A DNA stretch of 64,000 nucleotides from NCBI GenBank assembly GCA_963720645.1, contig CAVRFX010000021.1, positions 248,001-312,000 on the forward strand. The letters run 5' to 3'. This document shows, one piece after another, positions 11,427 through 19,305 of this stretch (its first letter is position 1; every line of letters starts with the position of its first letter). The position numbers and the translations under genes were made by a program. Under the pieces are notes generated by a model, which had not been told where the DNA came from, made no database searches, and saw nothing but the letters and a program-made list of their open reading frames with translations. This stretch comes from RYN-230 sp963720645 (GTDB taxonomy: Bacteria; Actinomycetota; Actinomycetes; Streptosporangiales; Streptosporangiaceae).

Positions 11427-12248
11427 ATGATTCCCGCGCCGTTCGCCTACCGGCGCGCGGATTCCGTGGCGGAGGCCCTCGACCTGATCGCTGAGCACGG
11501 CGACGACGCCAAGTTCCTGGCCGGCGGTCATTCGCTGCTGCCGCTGATGAAACTGCGGCTGGCCATGCCGGAGGTGCTCATCGACCTCGGCCCGGTGCGG
11601 GAGCTCAGCTACGTCCGCGAGGAGGACGGGCACATCGCGATCGGGGCGCTGACCCGCCACCACGACCTGGAGCACTCCGGCGTGCTGGCCCGGGCCGTGC
11701 CGCTGCTCGCGCACGCGGCCGGCCAGGTGGGCGACCCGCAGGTCCGGCACCGGGGCACGATCGGCGGGACGCTGGCGCACAGCGACCCCGCGTCCGACCT
11801 GCCCGCCACCGTTCTTGCGCTGGACGCCACGCTGGTGGCCCGCGGGCCGTCCGGGACCCGCGAGATCGCCGCGGCCGACTTCTTCCAGGGCCTGTTCGAG
11901 ACCGCGCTGGAACCCGACGAGCTGCTCACCGAGATCCGGGTCCCGGTGCCCGCGCCGGGTGCGGCCGGCTGGTCCTTCCAGAAGTTCACCAAGCGGGCCA
12001 TCGACTGGGCCATCGTCGGGGTCGCGGTGCAGGGCACGGCCGTCGCGCTGGTGAACATGGCGGGCACGCCGGTCCGGGCCGCGGGAGTGGAGCGTGCGCT
12101 GGCCGCCGGCGCCACGCCCGCGGAGGCCGCCGCGCACGCCGCCGAAGGCACCACCCCGGGCGATGACATCAACGCCAGCCCGGCCTATCGTGAGCATCTC
12201 GCCCGGGTCCTCGTGGAGCGGGCGCTGGTCGAGGCACAGGCTGTTTGA
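11427..12248 (+). CDS. Molybdenum hydroxylase FAD-binding medium subunit (CoxM-like)
   Basis: FAD subunit that passes electrons from the Fe-S clusters to the final acceptor. The ATG at 11427 has its own GGAAGG site, and the protein begins MIPAPFAYRRADSVAEAL, typical of this family. The FAD motifs are AGGHSLLPLMKLRLA and RHRGTIGGTLAHSDPASDLP. At 273 aa it is slightly shorter than usual. The TGA stop falls inside the first unit of a 16-bp tandem repeat that follows the gene. Confidence 0.9.
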   Translation: MIPAPFAYRRADSVAEALDLIAEHGDDAKFLAGGHSLLPLMKLRLAMPEVLIDLGPVRELSYVREEDGHIAIGALTRHHDLEHSGVLARAVPLLAHAAGQVGDPQVRHRGTIGGTLAHSDPASDLPATVLALDATLVARGPSGTREIAAADFFQGLFETALEPDELLTEIRVPVPAPGAAGWSFQKFTKRAIDWAIVGVAVQGTAVALVNMAGTPVRAAGVERALAAGATPAEAAAHAAEGTTPGDDINASPAYREHLARVLVERALVEAQAV

Positions 12249-12308
12249 AGCACGGTCCGCTTGAAGCACGGTCCGCTTGAAGCACGGTCCGCTTGAAGCA
12301 CGGTCCGC
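12245..12308 (+). repeat. Four tandem copies of a 16-bp repeat across a stop codon
   Basis: TTGAAGCACGGTCCGC is repeated four times without change. The first unit contains the stop codon of the FAD subunit. The last ends 26 bp before the ATG of the MetE-like gene. Similar short tandem repeats occur at other gene ends in this window. Confidence 0.9.
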
Positions 12309-12334
12309 CGCGGGCCTTAACGCACTGGAGAATC

Positions 12335-13453
12335 ATGAGCGCTCGCACCACGCCGCCGTTCCGCGCCGACCACGTGGGCAGCCTGCTCCGGCCGCCCGGG
12401 CTGCTCGCCGCCCGGGAAGAATTCGCGGCCGGGCGCATCCCCGCCGGGCAGCTGCGGGCCGCCGAGGACGCCGCGATCGCCGACGTGGTCAGGATGCAGG
12501 AGAACGTCGGCCTGCAGTCGGCCACGGACGGTGAGTTCCGCCGCGCCTCGTGGCACATGGACTTCATTTACCAGCTGGGCGGCATCGGCCAGGCGCCGGG
12601 GAACCTGTCGGTCAAGTTCCACAACCCGGCCGGGGACATCGAGTACACCCCCGCCGCGCTGACCGTGACCCGGAAGGTCGGGCTGGACCACACGATCTTC
12701 GGCCCGGACTTCGAGTACCTGAAGTCGGTCGTGACCACGGCCGTGCCCAAGCAGACGATCCCGTCGCCCAACATGGTCCACTACCGGGGCGGCCCGGCCA
12801 TGATCGACCCGGCCGTGTACCCGGACATCGAGGAGTTCTGGACCGATCTGGCCGCGGCCTACGCCGACGAGGTAGCCCGCCTGGCCGCGCTGGGCTGCAC
12901 CTACCTGCAGTTCGACGACACCAGCCTCGCCTACCTCAACGACCCGGCCCAGCGGGCCGAGATCGCCGCGCGCGGCGACGATGCCGAGCACCTGCACTTG
13001 CGGTACATCAAGCAGGTCAACGCGGCGCTGGCCGGCAAGCCCGGCGGGATGGCCGTGACCACCCACCTGTGCCGGGGCAACTTCCAGTCCTCCTGGGCCG
13101 CCTCCGGCAGCTACGACTTCGTGGCCGAGGCGCTGTTCGGCGAGCTGAACGTGGACGGGTTCTTCCTGGAGTTCGACGATGAGCGGTCCGGCGGGTTCGA
13201 GCCGCTGCGGTTCGTGCCGCCCGGCAAGATGGTCGTGCTGGGCCTGGTGACGACCAAGCGCGGCCAGCTGGAAAACCCTGACGACCTCAAGCGGCGGATC
13301 GACGAGGCGGCGCGGTTCGTGCCGCTGGACCAGCTGTGCCTGTCCGGCCAGTGCGGGTTCTCGTCCACCGTCGAGGGCAACACCCTCAGCTACGACGAGG
13401 AAGTCGCCAAGCTCGAGCTCATCGTCAAGGTCGCCGCCGACGTCTGGGGCTGA
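12335..13453 (+). CDS. Cobalamin-independent methionine synthase C-domain-like methyltransferase (YxjG/YxjH type)
   Basis: The 372-aa protein corresponds to the C-terminal catalytic barrel of MetE alone, the YxjG/YxjH family. The start at 12335 (GGAG at 12327) gives MSARTTPPFRADHVGSLLRP. Zinc ligands typical of the family are visible: HLCRGN near residue 242 and CLSGQCGFSS near residue 338. DFEYL and QFDDTSLAYL also match. Stand-alone relatives may transfer methyl groups to homocysteine from donors other than methyl-THF. Its place after the lyase and molybdenum hydroxylase suggests use of a methylated catabolic product, but that is inference. Confidence 0.85.
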   Translation: MSARTTPPFRADHVGSLLRPPGLLAAREEFAAGRIPAGQLRAAEDAAIADVVRMQENVGLQSATDGEFRRASWHMDFIYQLGGIGQAPGNLSVKFHNPAGDIEYTPAALTVTRKVGLDHTIFGPDFEYLKSVVTTAVPKQTIPSPNMVHYRGGPAMIDPAVYPDIEEFWTDLAAAYADEVARLAALGCTYLQFDDTSLAYLNDPAQRAEIAARGDDAEHLHLRYIKQVNAALAGKPGGMAVTTHLCRGNFQSSWAASGSYDFVAEALFGELNVDGFFLEFDDERSGGFEPLRFVPPGKMVVLGLVTTKRGQLENPDDLKRRIDEAARFVPLDQLCLSGQCGFSSTVEGNTLSYDEEVAKLELIVKVAADVWG

Positions 13454-13710
13454 CTGGCGGGGGCTGACTGGCCGGGGCTGAACCACTGGGCCCGGAGCTG
13501 GGCATATGCGGCTGAAGCCCGCAAACCCGCGGCCCGGGCTGACCTGCCGGCCATCTGTTAACGGAAAAACGCGCGTCACTGGAGTCACAGGCGCTAGCTT
13601 TACCCTCGGCGCCGCCGGGCTGTCCGGCCCAGGTTTCTGCCGCAATTTAAGACATCCCGTCGTTATCCACCCCTGGCTTTGTCCCGGGGGGATTCAGTGG
13701 TGAGGTAGCA

Positions 13711-13926
13711 ATGGCCGAGGATCATGCGAAGTCTGTCCCAGGTTCCGCCGCTGGCGTCACGTGGCGCAAGAGCACGTTCAGTGCGTATAACGGCTCATGT
13801 GTGGAAGTAGCCGACCTTGCGCCCGCCCAGATCGGCGTGCGCGACTCCAAGGCCGGCCCGCACAGCCCCGTGCTCGTGTTCGACCGCGCGGACTGGGCCT
13901 CGTTCCTGCGTACCCTCAAGGACTAA
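13711..13926 (+). CDS. DUF397 domain protein
   Basis: A 71-aa DUF397 protein with the core VTWRKSTFSAYNGSCVEVA and VRDSKAGPHSPVLVFDRADW. Such proteins are abundant in sporulating actinomycetes beside Scr1-type XRE regulators and are thought to act with them like small partner or antagonist proteins, as proposed for bldB/whiJ-type loci. Here the XRE gene lies opposite, and the two stop codons overlap in the tetranucleotide CTAA (13923-13926). The 257-bp gap upstream contains only degenerate 14-bp repeats just after the previous stop and a possible promoter TAGCTT near 13596. Confidence 0.9.
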   Translation: MAEDHAKSVPGSAAGVTWRKSTFSAYNGSCVEVADLAPAQIGVRDSKAGPHSPVLVFDRADWASFLRTLKD

Positions 13927-14816
13927 GCCGGGTCGCCTGCTGCCCAGTGGGTGCGCGCCGCGGCGCTGATCATCGCCCGTGACTGCTCTTTGCCCGCGGC
14001 GGTCGCGGTGAGTGCCTCGAACGTGACCCGGTACCGGAAGACGTGCTCGTCGTTCTCCAGGTAGTAGGCGCCCGTGAGGTGCTCGACCTCGACCATGTCG
14101 CCGAGCAGCATGTCATGAACCGGGTCGAAATGCAGGTACGAAAAGGCGCCGGTGCCTACCGGGTGCGCACCGGTCAGCGGGAGAACCCGGAGCGTCACAT
14201 TGGGCAGCGCCGCGAGTTCTTCCAGCCGGAGCAGCTGCGCCCGCATCACCGCGTCGTCGCCGAACCTCCGGTACAGGGTGGATTCGTCAACGACGACGGA
14301 CAGGCTCAGCGGCGGATGGCGGTCGAATAGCTGGGTCTGGCGCCGCCGCCTTATCCTTATCCGGCGTTCCGCGTCTCCCGGTGGCAGCTTGAACATGTCC
14401 TGATACCCGGCCAGCACGTGCCGGGCATAAGCATCAGTCTGGATGAGACCGGGAACAATCTGCGGATCCCAGATCCACACGGCGTCCGCCTCGGCTTCGG
14501 CGTAAAGGTAGGTGGCGTAGTCCGCGGGAAGTCCCGCGGTCGCCGATTCGAGCCAGCTGGACGAGGCCGACTCGTGCAGCAGAGCCAGGACCTGCTCGCG
14601 GTGAGCAGGCTCAACCTGGTAAAGGTCTAAGAGTTTCCTGAGATCGGCCAGCTTGACACCGATCCGGTGGGTCTCGATCCGGCTGATCTTCGACCCGGAC
14701 CAGCTGAGGAGTTCGGCGGCCTGATCCCCGGTCAGATCGGCGCGCTCGCGCAGGCGGCGTAGCTCGGCGGCGAGCCTGCGGCGCCTGATGGTCTGACTGG
14801 CGCGGTCAGAGGGCAT
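13923..14816 (-). CDS. XRE-family transcriptional regulator with DUF5753 (Scr1 family)
   Basis: DNA-binding regulator of 297 aa. The start at 14816 (MPSDRASQTIRRRRLAAEL) is preferred to an upstream ATG because it places the helix-turn-helix at residues 14-70 (LTGDQAAELLSWSGSKISRI). The rest is DUF5753, with ASSSWLESATAGLPADYATY, DPQIVPGLIQTDAYAR and LRVLPLTGAHP. These proteins pair with DUF397 partners, here the convergent gene whose stop overlaps. A role in development or stress control is typical of the family but not shown here. Confidence 0.92.
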   Translation of the reverse strand: MPSDRASQTIRRRRLAAELRRLRERADLTGDQAAELLSWSGSKISRIETHRIGVKLADLRKLLDLYQVEPAHREQVLALLHESASSSWLESATAGLPADYATYLYAEAEADAVWIWDPQIVPGLIQTDAYARHVLAGYQDMFKLPPGDAERRIRIRRRRQTQLFDRHPPLSLSVVVDESTLYRRFGDDAVMRAQLLRLEELAALPNVTLRVLPLTGAHPVGTGAFSYLHFDPVHDMLLGDMVEVEHLTGAYYLENDEHVFRYRVTFEALTATAAGKEQSRAMISAAARTHWAAGDPA

Positions 14817-14921
14817 CGATCCGCTCCTCCGGCGTTGGGGTGGGCCGGTGGCGTGTGACTGAGTTCCAGAGTAACCGCGGCAAGACAATGCGTTAACAAC
14901 CTGCCCGCGGCACGCACCGGC

Positions 14922-15536
14922 TCAGCGGTGCACCGCGGCGAGCAGCGCCGCATAGGAGCGGACCAGGGCCGCGTGCTCCCGGGCCAGCAGCGGGCTGTCT
15001 GCGCGGCAGCCCTCGGCGACCCACTGGTCCGACAGGTCCATGGCCTCGGTGCGGTACACCGCGGCGGGCCGGACCGCGTCAGCCGGCTCGTCATAGAGCA
15101 ACGTGTACAGCCGGGTGAGCGCCTCGACGAGCTCGTCCGCCGCGTTGCCGTCGATGGGCTGCGCCGCATGCTGGCGCTGCCGGTGCACCCGCCACCAGTC
15201 CACCTCCAGCCGGGCGGCCTCCGGCACGTCCCGCGGCTCGCCGTAACTGATCTTCAGCAGGCCGTAGAAGCGGCGCATGCACCGCCGGGCGCCTTCCGGG
15301 TCGTTGTCCGCGGGCGCCCACAGCTGGTTGGCCCGCAGCACCAGCCAGGCGCCGTGCAGGGTGCGCACCCAGTCCATCCCGAACCCGGCGCGGACCAGGC
15401 CCACCGACGCCCGCAGCACGCCGGGCCAGTCGCGCCGGTAGTAGCCGACCCAGGCGCGGAATTCCAGGTCCGCCACCCGCAGCGGGTCGAACGAGCGGAG
15501 CCGCCCCGGGCTCGCCCCTGGCCCACCGATCCCCAT
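14922..15536 (-). CDS. Conserved actinobacterial protein of unknown function
   Basis: A 204-aa soluble protein that I cannot assign to a named family. The N-terminal half has recognisable conserved-looking stretches: LEFRAWVGYYRRDWPGVLRA, GAWLVLRANQLWAPADNDP and RRCMRRFYGLL. The C-terminal half is mostly helical with RLEVDWWRVHRQ. The ATG at 15536 is preceded by a strong AGGGGGG site. It is divergent from the hydrolase-ABC gene. No signal peptide or membrane segment is seen. Confidence 0.75.
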   Translation of the reverse strand: MGIGGPGASPGRLRSFDPLRVADLEFRAWVGYYRRDWPGVLRASVGLVRAGFGMDWVRTLHGAWLVLRANQLWAPADNDPEGARRCMRRFYGLLKISYGEPRDVPEAARLEVDWWRVHRQRQHAAQPIDGNAADELVEALTRLYTLLYDEPADAVRPAAVYRTEAMDLSDQWVAEGCRADSPLLAREHAALVRSYAALLAAVHR

Positions 15537-15613
15537 GGTCTGCCCCCCTGGCTTGCTGAGAACTCACTGTGACCCGGCCCGGAGGATCCGCGCCGCGTTG
15601 CTACCGTCCAGTC

Positions 15614-18340
15614 ATGAATCTTCTCAGCCGTCGGCGCGGCCGCAAGCTCGGCGCGCTGGCGGCCGCGGCCGTCCTGCTGGCGGCCGTGATCGCGGTGCTG
15701 GTCGTGGTGATCCGCCAGCCGGTGCCGGTCACGGCGCAGAATCTGCGGATCCCGGTGACCGACGGCCCGGGCGGCGACCAGCACGTGGTGCTGGACGCCA
15801 CGTTCTTCACCCCGCCCGGCGGTGGCCGGGTGCCCGCGATACTGCTCGCGCACGGGTTCGGGGAGACCAAGGACGCGGTCCGGCCGGAGGCCGAGCAGCT
15901 GGCCCGGGCGGGTTTCGCGGTGCTGACCTGGTCCGCGCGCGGATTCGGCCGGTCCACCGGCCAGGTCGCCCTCGACTCGCCCGGCTACGAGGTGAAAGAC
16001 GTCGGGCAGCTGGTCAGCTGGCTGGCCCGGCAGCCGCGGGTGCGGCTGGACGGCCCGGGGGATCCCCGGGTGGGCATCACGGGATCGTCGTACGGGGGGG
16101 CCATCGCGCTGCTCGCCGCGGCCTATGACCACCGGATCGACGCGATCGTGCCCCAGGCCACCTGGTACAACCTGGCCAGCGCGCTGTTCCCGGACGGCGT
16201 GTTCAAGAAGCAGTGGGCCGGGCTGCTCTTCACCCAGGGGACGGCGGCGGGGTCCGGGACAGCCGCCGGATCCGGGACAGCGGGGCCCGCCGCGCTCTGC
16301 GGGCGCTTCCTGCCCGCACTGTGTGCCATGTACCAGCAGGTGGCCACGCTCGGCCGCGCCACCCCGCGGGCGATCTCCCTGCTCGAACGGTCCAGCCCGT
16401 CGAGCGTGGCCAGCCGGATCGGCGTGCCCACGCTGCTGATCCAGGGCGAGGACGACTCCCTGTTCGGCCTGGACCAGGCGAACGCCAACGACCAGGCCAT
16501 CCGCCGTAACGGCGCACCGGTGGACATGGTGTGGTTCGCGGGCGGCCACGACGGCGGGAACCAGGAGACCAGCCGGATCACCCAGCTCACCATCGGCTGG
16601 TTCCAGCGGTGGCTGACCCCCCGGCGCCGGTGGTCCCCCGCAGATCCCGCCGCGGCGACGGGGCAGCCGGCCTTCGCGGTCACCCGCGACCTGGGCTACG
16701 ACCCCTCGAGCGGGAACGAGGTGCTGGGCGTCGCCACCGCGCCCAGCTACCCGGGCCTGGCCGGGACCAGGCACACCGCGGTGCCGCTCCGGGGCCCTGC
16801 CCAGGCCATCATCAACCCGCCCGGCGGTGCCCCCCCATCGATGTCGGTGCTGCCAGGCCTGGGCACGGGCGGCGTGGGCACGGGCGCCCTGGGCGTGGGG
16901 CTGCCGATGCCCGGCCAGAGCGCCGCGTTCACCTCGGCCCCGCTGGCCGCCCCGCTGCGGCAGACCGGCTCCGCCACCGTGGCGGTCCGGGTCGGCGGCG
17001 CCGCGGACATCACCGTGTTCGCCGCGGTGTACGACGTCGATCAGGCCGGTAACGCCACGCTGCCGTTCCAGCTGGCCGCGCCGGTGCGGGTGACCGGGGC
17101 GGCCCCGGGCCGCACGGTCACCGTGACCCTGCCCGCGATGGACTACCAGTTCGCCGCGGGACACCGGCTCCGCCTGGTGCTGACCAGCACCGACTTCGGC
17201 TACGCCACCTCGCCGGCGGCCGCGGCCTACCGGGTGGCGCTGGCCGGGCCGGGTCTGTCGGTCCCGTCCGATCCGGCGCTGCAGATCGCGGGCGGCGGCG
17301 TCCCCTGGTGGACGTGGGCGGCGCCGGCCGCGGCACTGGCAGCGGCGGCGGTGATCCTCCTGGCCCGGCCCCGGGCACGTCCGCGTGTCCCGCCGTCCCG
17401 CGCCGCGCCGGTGCCCGCGCCCCGCGCCGATGTCCCCCTGGAGATCACCGGCCTCACCAAGCGCTACGGGGACGGCCAGCTGGCGGTGGACGGGCTGTCG
17501 CTGCGCGTGGAACGGGGCCAGATCCTCGGCCTGCTGGGCCCGAACGGCGCGGGGAAGACCACCACGCTGCGCGCGCTGATGGGCCTGGTCCACCCGGACG
17601 CGGGGACGATCACGATCTTCGGCCAGCTGGTCCGCCCCGGCGCGCCCGCGCTGTCCCGGCTCGGCTCGTTCGTGGAGGGGCCAGGGTTCCTGCCGCACCT
17701 GTCCGGCCGGGCCAACCTGGACCTGTACTGGCGGGCGACCGGGCGGCCCGCGGCCGCAGCGCACCTCGACGAGGTCCTGCGGATCGCCGGGCTCGGCGCC
17801 GCCCTCGACCGCCGGGTACGGTCCTACTCCCGCGGGATGAGCCAGCGGCTGGCCATCGCCCAGGCCATGCTGGGCCTCCCGGACCTGCTCGTCCTGGACG
17901 AGCCGATGAACGGCCTGGACCCGCCGCAGATCAGGGAGATGCGCGATGCCCTGCTCGGGTACGCGGCCGCGGGCCGGACCGTGATCCTGTCCAGCCACCT
18001 GCTCGGCGAGGTCGAGCAGACCTGCACCCACCTGGTCGTCATGCACCGGGGCCGCGGTCTCGCGGCCGGCCCGGTCACCCAGATCACCGGCGACGGCGCG
18101 GCCCTGGTCGTGGGCACCTCCCAGGCGCAGCGCGCCGTCACGGTGCTGCGCGGCCTGGCCGGCATCGAGGCCGCGGAGACCCACCCGGACGGTGTCGTCG
18201 TCCACCCCAACGGGGTCGCCCCGTCCGCGGTGGTCGCCGCCCTGGTCGGCGCGGGGATCCCGGTGGACCGTATCGGCCCGGGCCGCCGCCTCGAAGACGC
18301 CTTCCTGGACCTCATCGGCGCATCCGGGAGTGACCAGTGA
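15614..18340 (+). CDS. Membrane protein fusing an extracellular CocE/PepX-type alpha/beta hydrolase to an ABC ATPase
   Basis: A 908-aa fusion. Residues 1-35 are a basic N-terminus plus one membrane helix (LAAAAVLLAAVIAVLVVVI). Residues 40-350 are an alpha/beta hydrolase with nucleophile Ser159 in GSSYGG, and residues 360-560 form a PepX/CocE-like beta domain. A second helix lies near residues 562-585 (WWTWAAPAAALAAAAVILLA). Residues 605-905 are a complete ABC ATPase: Walker A GPNGAGKT 642-649, signature YSRGMSQ near 738, Walker B LLVLDEP near 758. With one helix at each end of the hydrolase, the hydrolase should be outside and the ATPase inside. The next gene (GTGA overlap) is the permease. 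Probably a peptidase/esterase-coupled transporter. Confidence 0.9.
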   Translation: MNLLSRRRGRKLGALAAAAVLLAAVIAVLVVVIRQPVPVTAQNLRIPVTDGPGGDQHVVLDATFFTPPGGGRVPAILLAHGFGETKDAVRPEAEQLARAGFAVLTWSARGFGRSTGQVALDSPGYEVKDVGQLVSWLARQPRVRLDGPGDPRVGITGSSYGGAIALLAAAYDHRIDAIVPQATWYNLASALFPDGVFKKQWAGLLFTQGTAAGSGTAAGSGTAGPAALCGRFLPALCAMYQQVATLGRATPRAISLLERSSPSSVASRIGVPTLLIQGEDDSLFGLDQANANDQAIRRNGAPVDMVWFAGGHDGGNQETSRITQLTIGWFQRWLTPRRRWSPADPAAATGQPAFAVTRDLGYDPSSGNEVLGVATAPSYPGLAGTRHTAVPLRGPAQAIINPPGGAPPSMSVLPGLGTGGVGTGALGVGLPMPGQSAAFTSAPLAAPLRQTGSATVAVRVGGAADITVFAAVYDVDQAGNATLPFQLAAPVRVTGAAPGRTVTVTLPAMDYQFAAGHRLRLVLTSTDFGYATSPAAAAYRVALAGPGLSVPSDPALQIAGGGVPWWTWAAPAAALAAAAVILLARPRARPRVPPSRAAPVPAPRADVPLEITGLTKRYGDGQLAVDGLSLRVERGQILGLLGPNGAGKTTTLRALMGLVHPDAGTITIFGQLVRPGAPALSRLGSFVEGPGFLPHLSGRANLDLYWRATGRPAAAAHLDEVLRIAGLGAALDRRVRSYSRGMSQRLAIAQAMLGLPDLLVLDEPMNGLDPPQIREMRDALLGYAAAGRTVILSSHLLGEVEQTCTHLVVMHRGRGLAAGPVTQITGDGAALVVGTSQAQRAVTVLRGLAGIEAAETHPDGVVVHPNGVAPSAVVAALVGAGIPVDRIGPGRRLEDAFLDLIGASGSDQ

Positions 18341-19200
18341 CCGCGGGCCCAGGCACCGTCGGGGCCCGGGGCTACCGCCGCCATCACACGCTGCCCTTCC
18401 GGGTCGAGTTCGTCCGCCAGCTCCGCCGCTGGAGGACCATCGTGGCCTTCGCGGTCCTGCTCGCGCTGCCCTGGATCCTGGTCGCCGCGTTCGAGATCAG
18501 CGGACCGGCGTCGCCGGGCAACGGGACACCCGGGCTGGTCACGGTGGCCACCGAGGGCGGCCTCAACTTCGCGGCGTTCAGCCTGTTCGTGTCGGCCGGC
18601 TTCCTGCTCGTCGTGGTCGTGGCCCTGTTCTGCGGGGACACCGTGGCCAGCGAGGCCAGCTGGTCGTCGCTGCGCTACCTGCTGGCCGCGCCGGTGCCGC
18701 GGGCCCGGCTGCTGCGCCAGAAACTGGCGGTGGCGCTGGCCTACGCCAGCGTCGGGGTGATCACGCTGCCGCTGATGTCCCTGGTGGCCGGGACGGCCGC
18801 GTTCGGCTGGCATCCGCTGCGGCTGCCGGGCACCGGGGTGCAGCTGCCGGCCGGCCAGGCGGTGGCCCGGATGCTCATCGCCGTGGGGTACGTGCTGGTC
18901 ACCGAGATCGCGGTGGCCGGGATCGCGTTCCTGCTCTCGGTGTCCACCGACTCCCCGCTCGGCGCGGTCGGCGGCGCCGTGGGCCTGATGATCCTGTCCG
19001 CCATCCTCGACCAGGTCACCGCGCTCGGATCCTGGCGGGAGATCCTCCCGTCGCACTGGCAGTTCGCCTGGCTGGACGCCGTGCAACCGCAGATCACCTG
19101 GGGCGGCATGCTGGAGGGCGCCTCGGTGTGCGGGTGCTACGGGATCGTGCTCCTCGCGCTGGCGTTCCGGCGTTTCCAGCGCAAAGACATCGTGTCGTAA
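18337..19200 (+). CDS. ABC-2 type transporter permease
   Basis: A 287-aa membrane protein with about six hydrophobic segments, including IVAFAVLLALPWILVAAFEI, FLLVVVVALFCGDTVASEA and GIVLLALAF. The stretch SWSSLRYLLAAPVPRARLL is typical of ABC-2 permeases paired with DrrA/CcmA-type ATPases. Its GTG start overlaps the stop of the hydrolase-ATPase fusion, so the two are translationally coupled and almost certainly form one transporter. The substrate is unknown. Confidence 0.9.
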   Translation: MTAGPGTVGARGYRRHHTLPFRVEFVRQLRRWRTIVAFAVLLALPWILVAAFEISGPASPGNGTPGLVTVATEGGLNFAAFSLFVSAGFLLVVVVALFCGDTVASEASWSSLRYLLAAPVPRARLLRQKLAVALAYASVGVITLPLMSLVAGTAAFGWHPLRLPGTGVQLPAGQAVARMLIAVGYVLVTEIAVAGIAFLLSVSTDSPLGAVGGAVGLMILSAILDQVTALGSWREILPSHWQFAWLDAVQPQITWGGMLEGASVCGCYGIVLLALAFRRFQRKDIVS

Positions 19201-19305
19201 CTGAGATCTACCGGTCACCATGTCGTGAACCAGCCCTCCTTGTGCGGATCGTCTCCGGTGAGTTACGTTCTGCCCACCTGATCCAGGCCGGCTGGGAGGA
19301 TCACC

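Noticed and set aside
15254..18205. Long open frame on the minus strand (983 codons) opposite the hydrolase-ABC gene
   Set aside because: It reads as low-complexity Arg/Gly/Pro/His-rich protein with no motif and lies opposite a gene with clear domains; a GC3 shadow.
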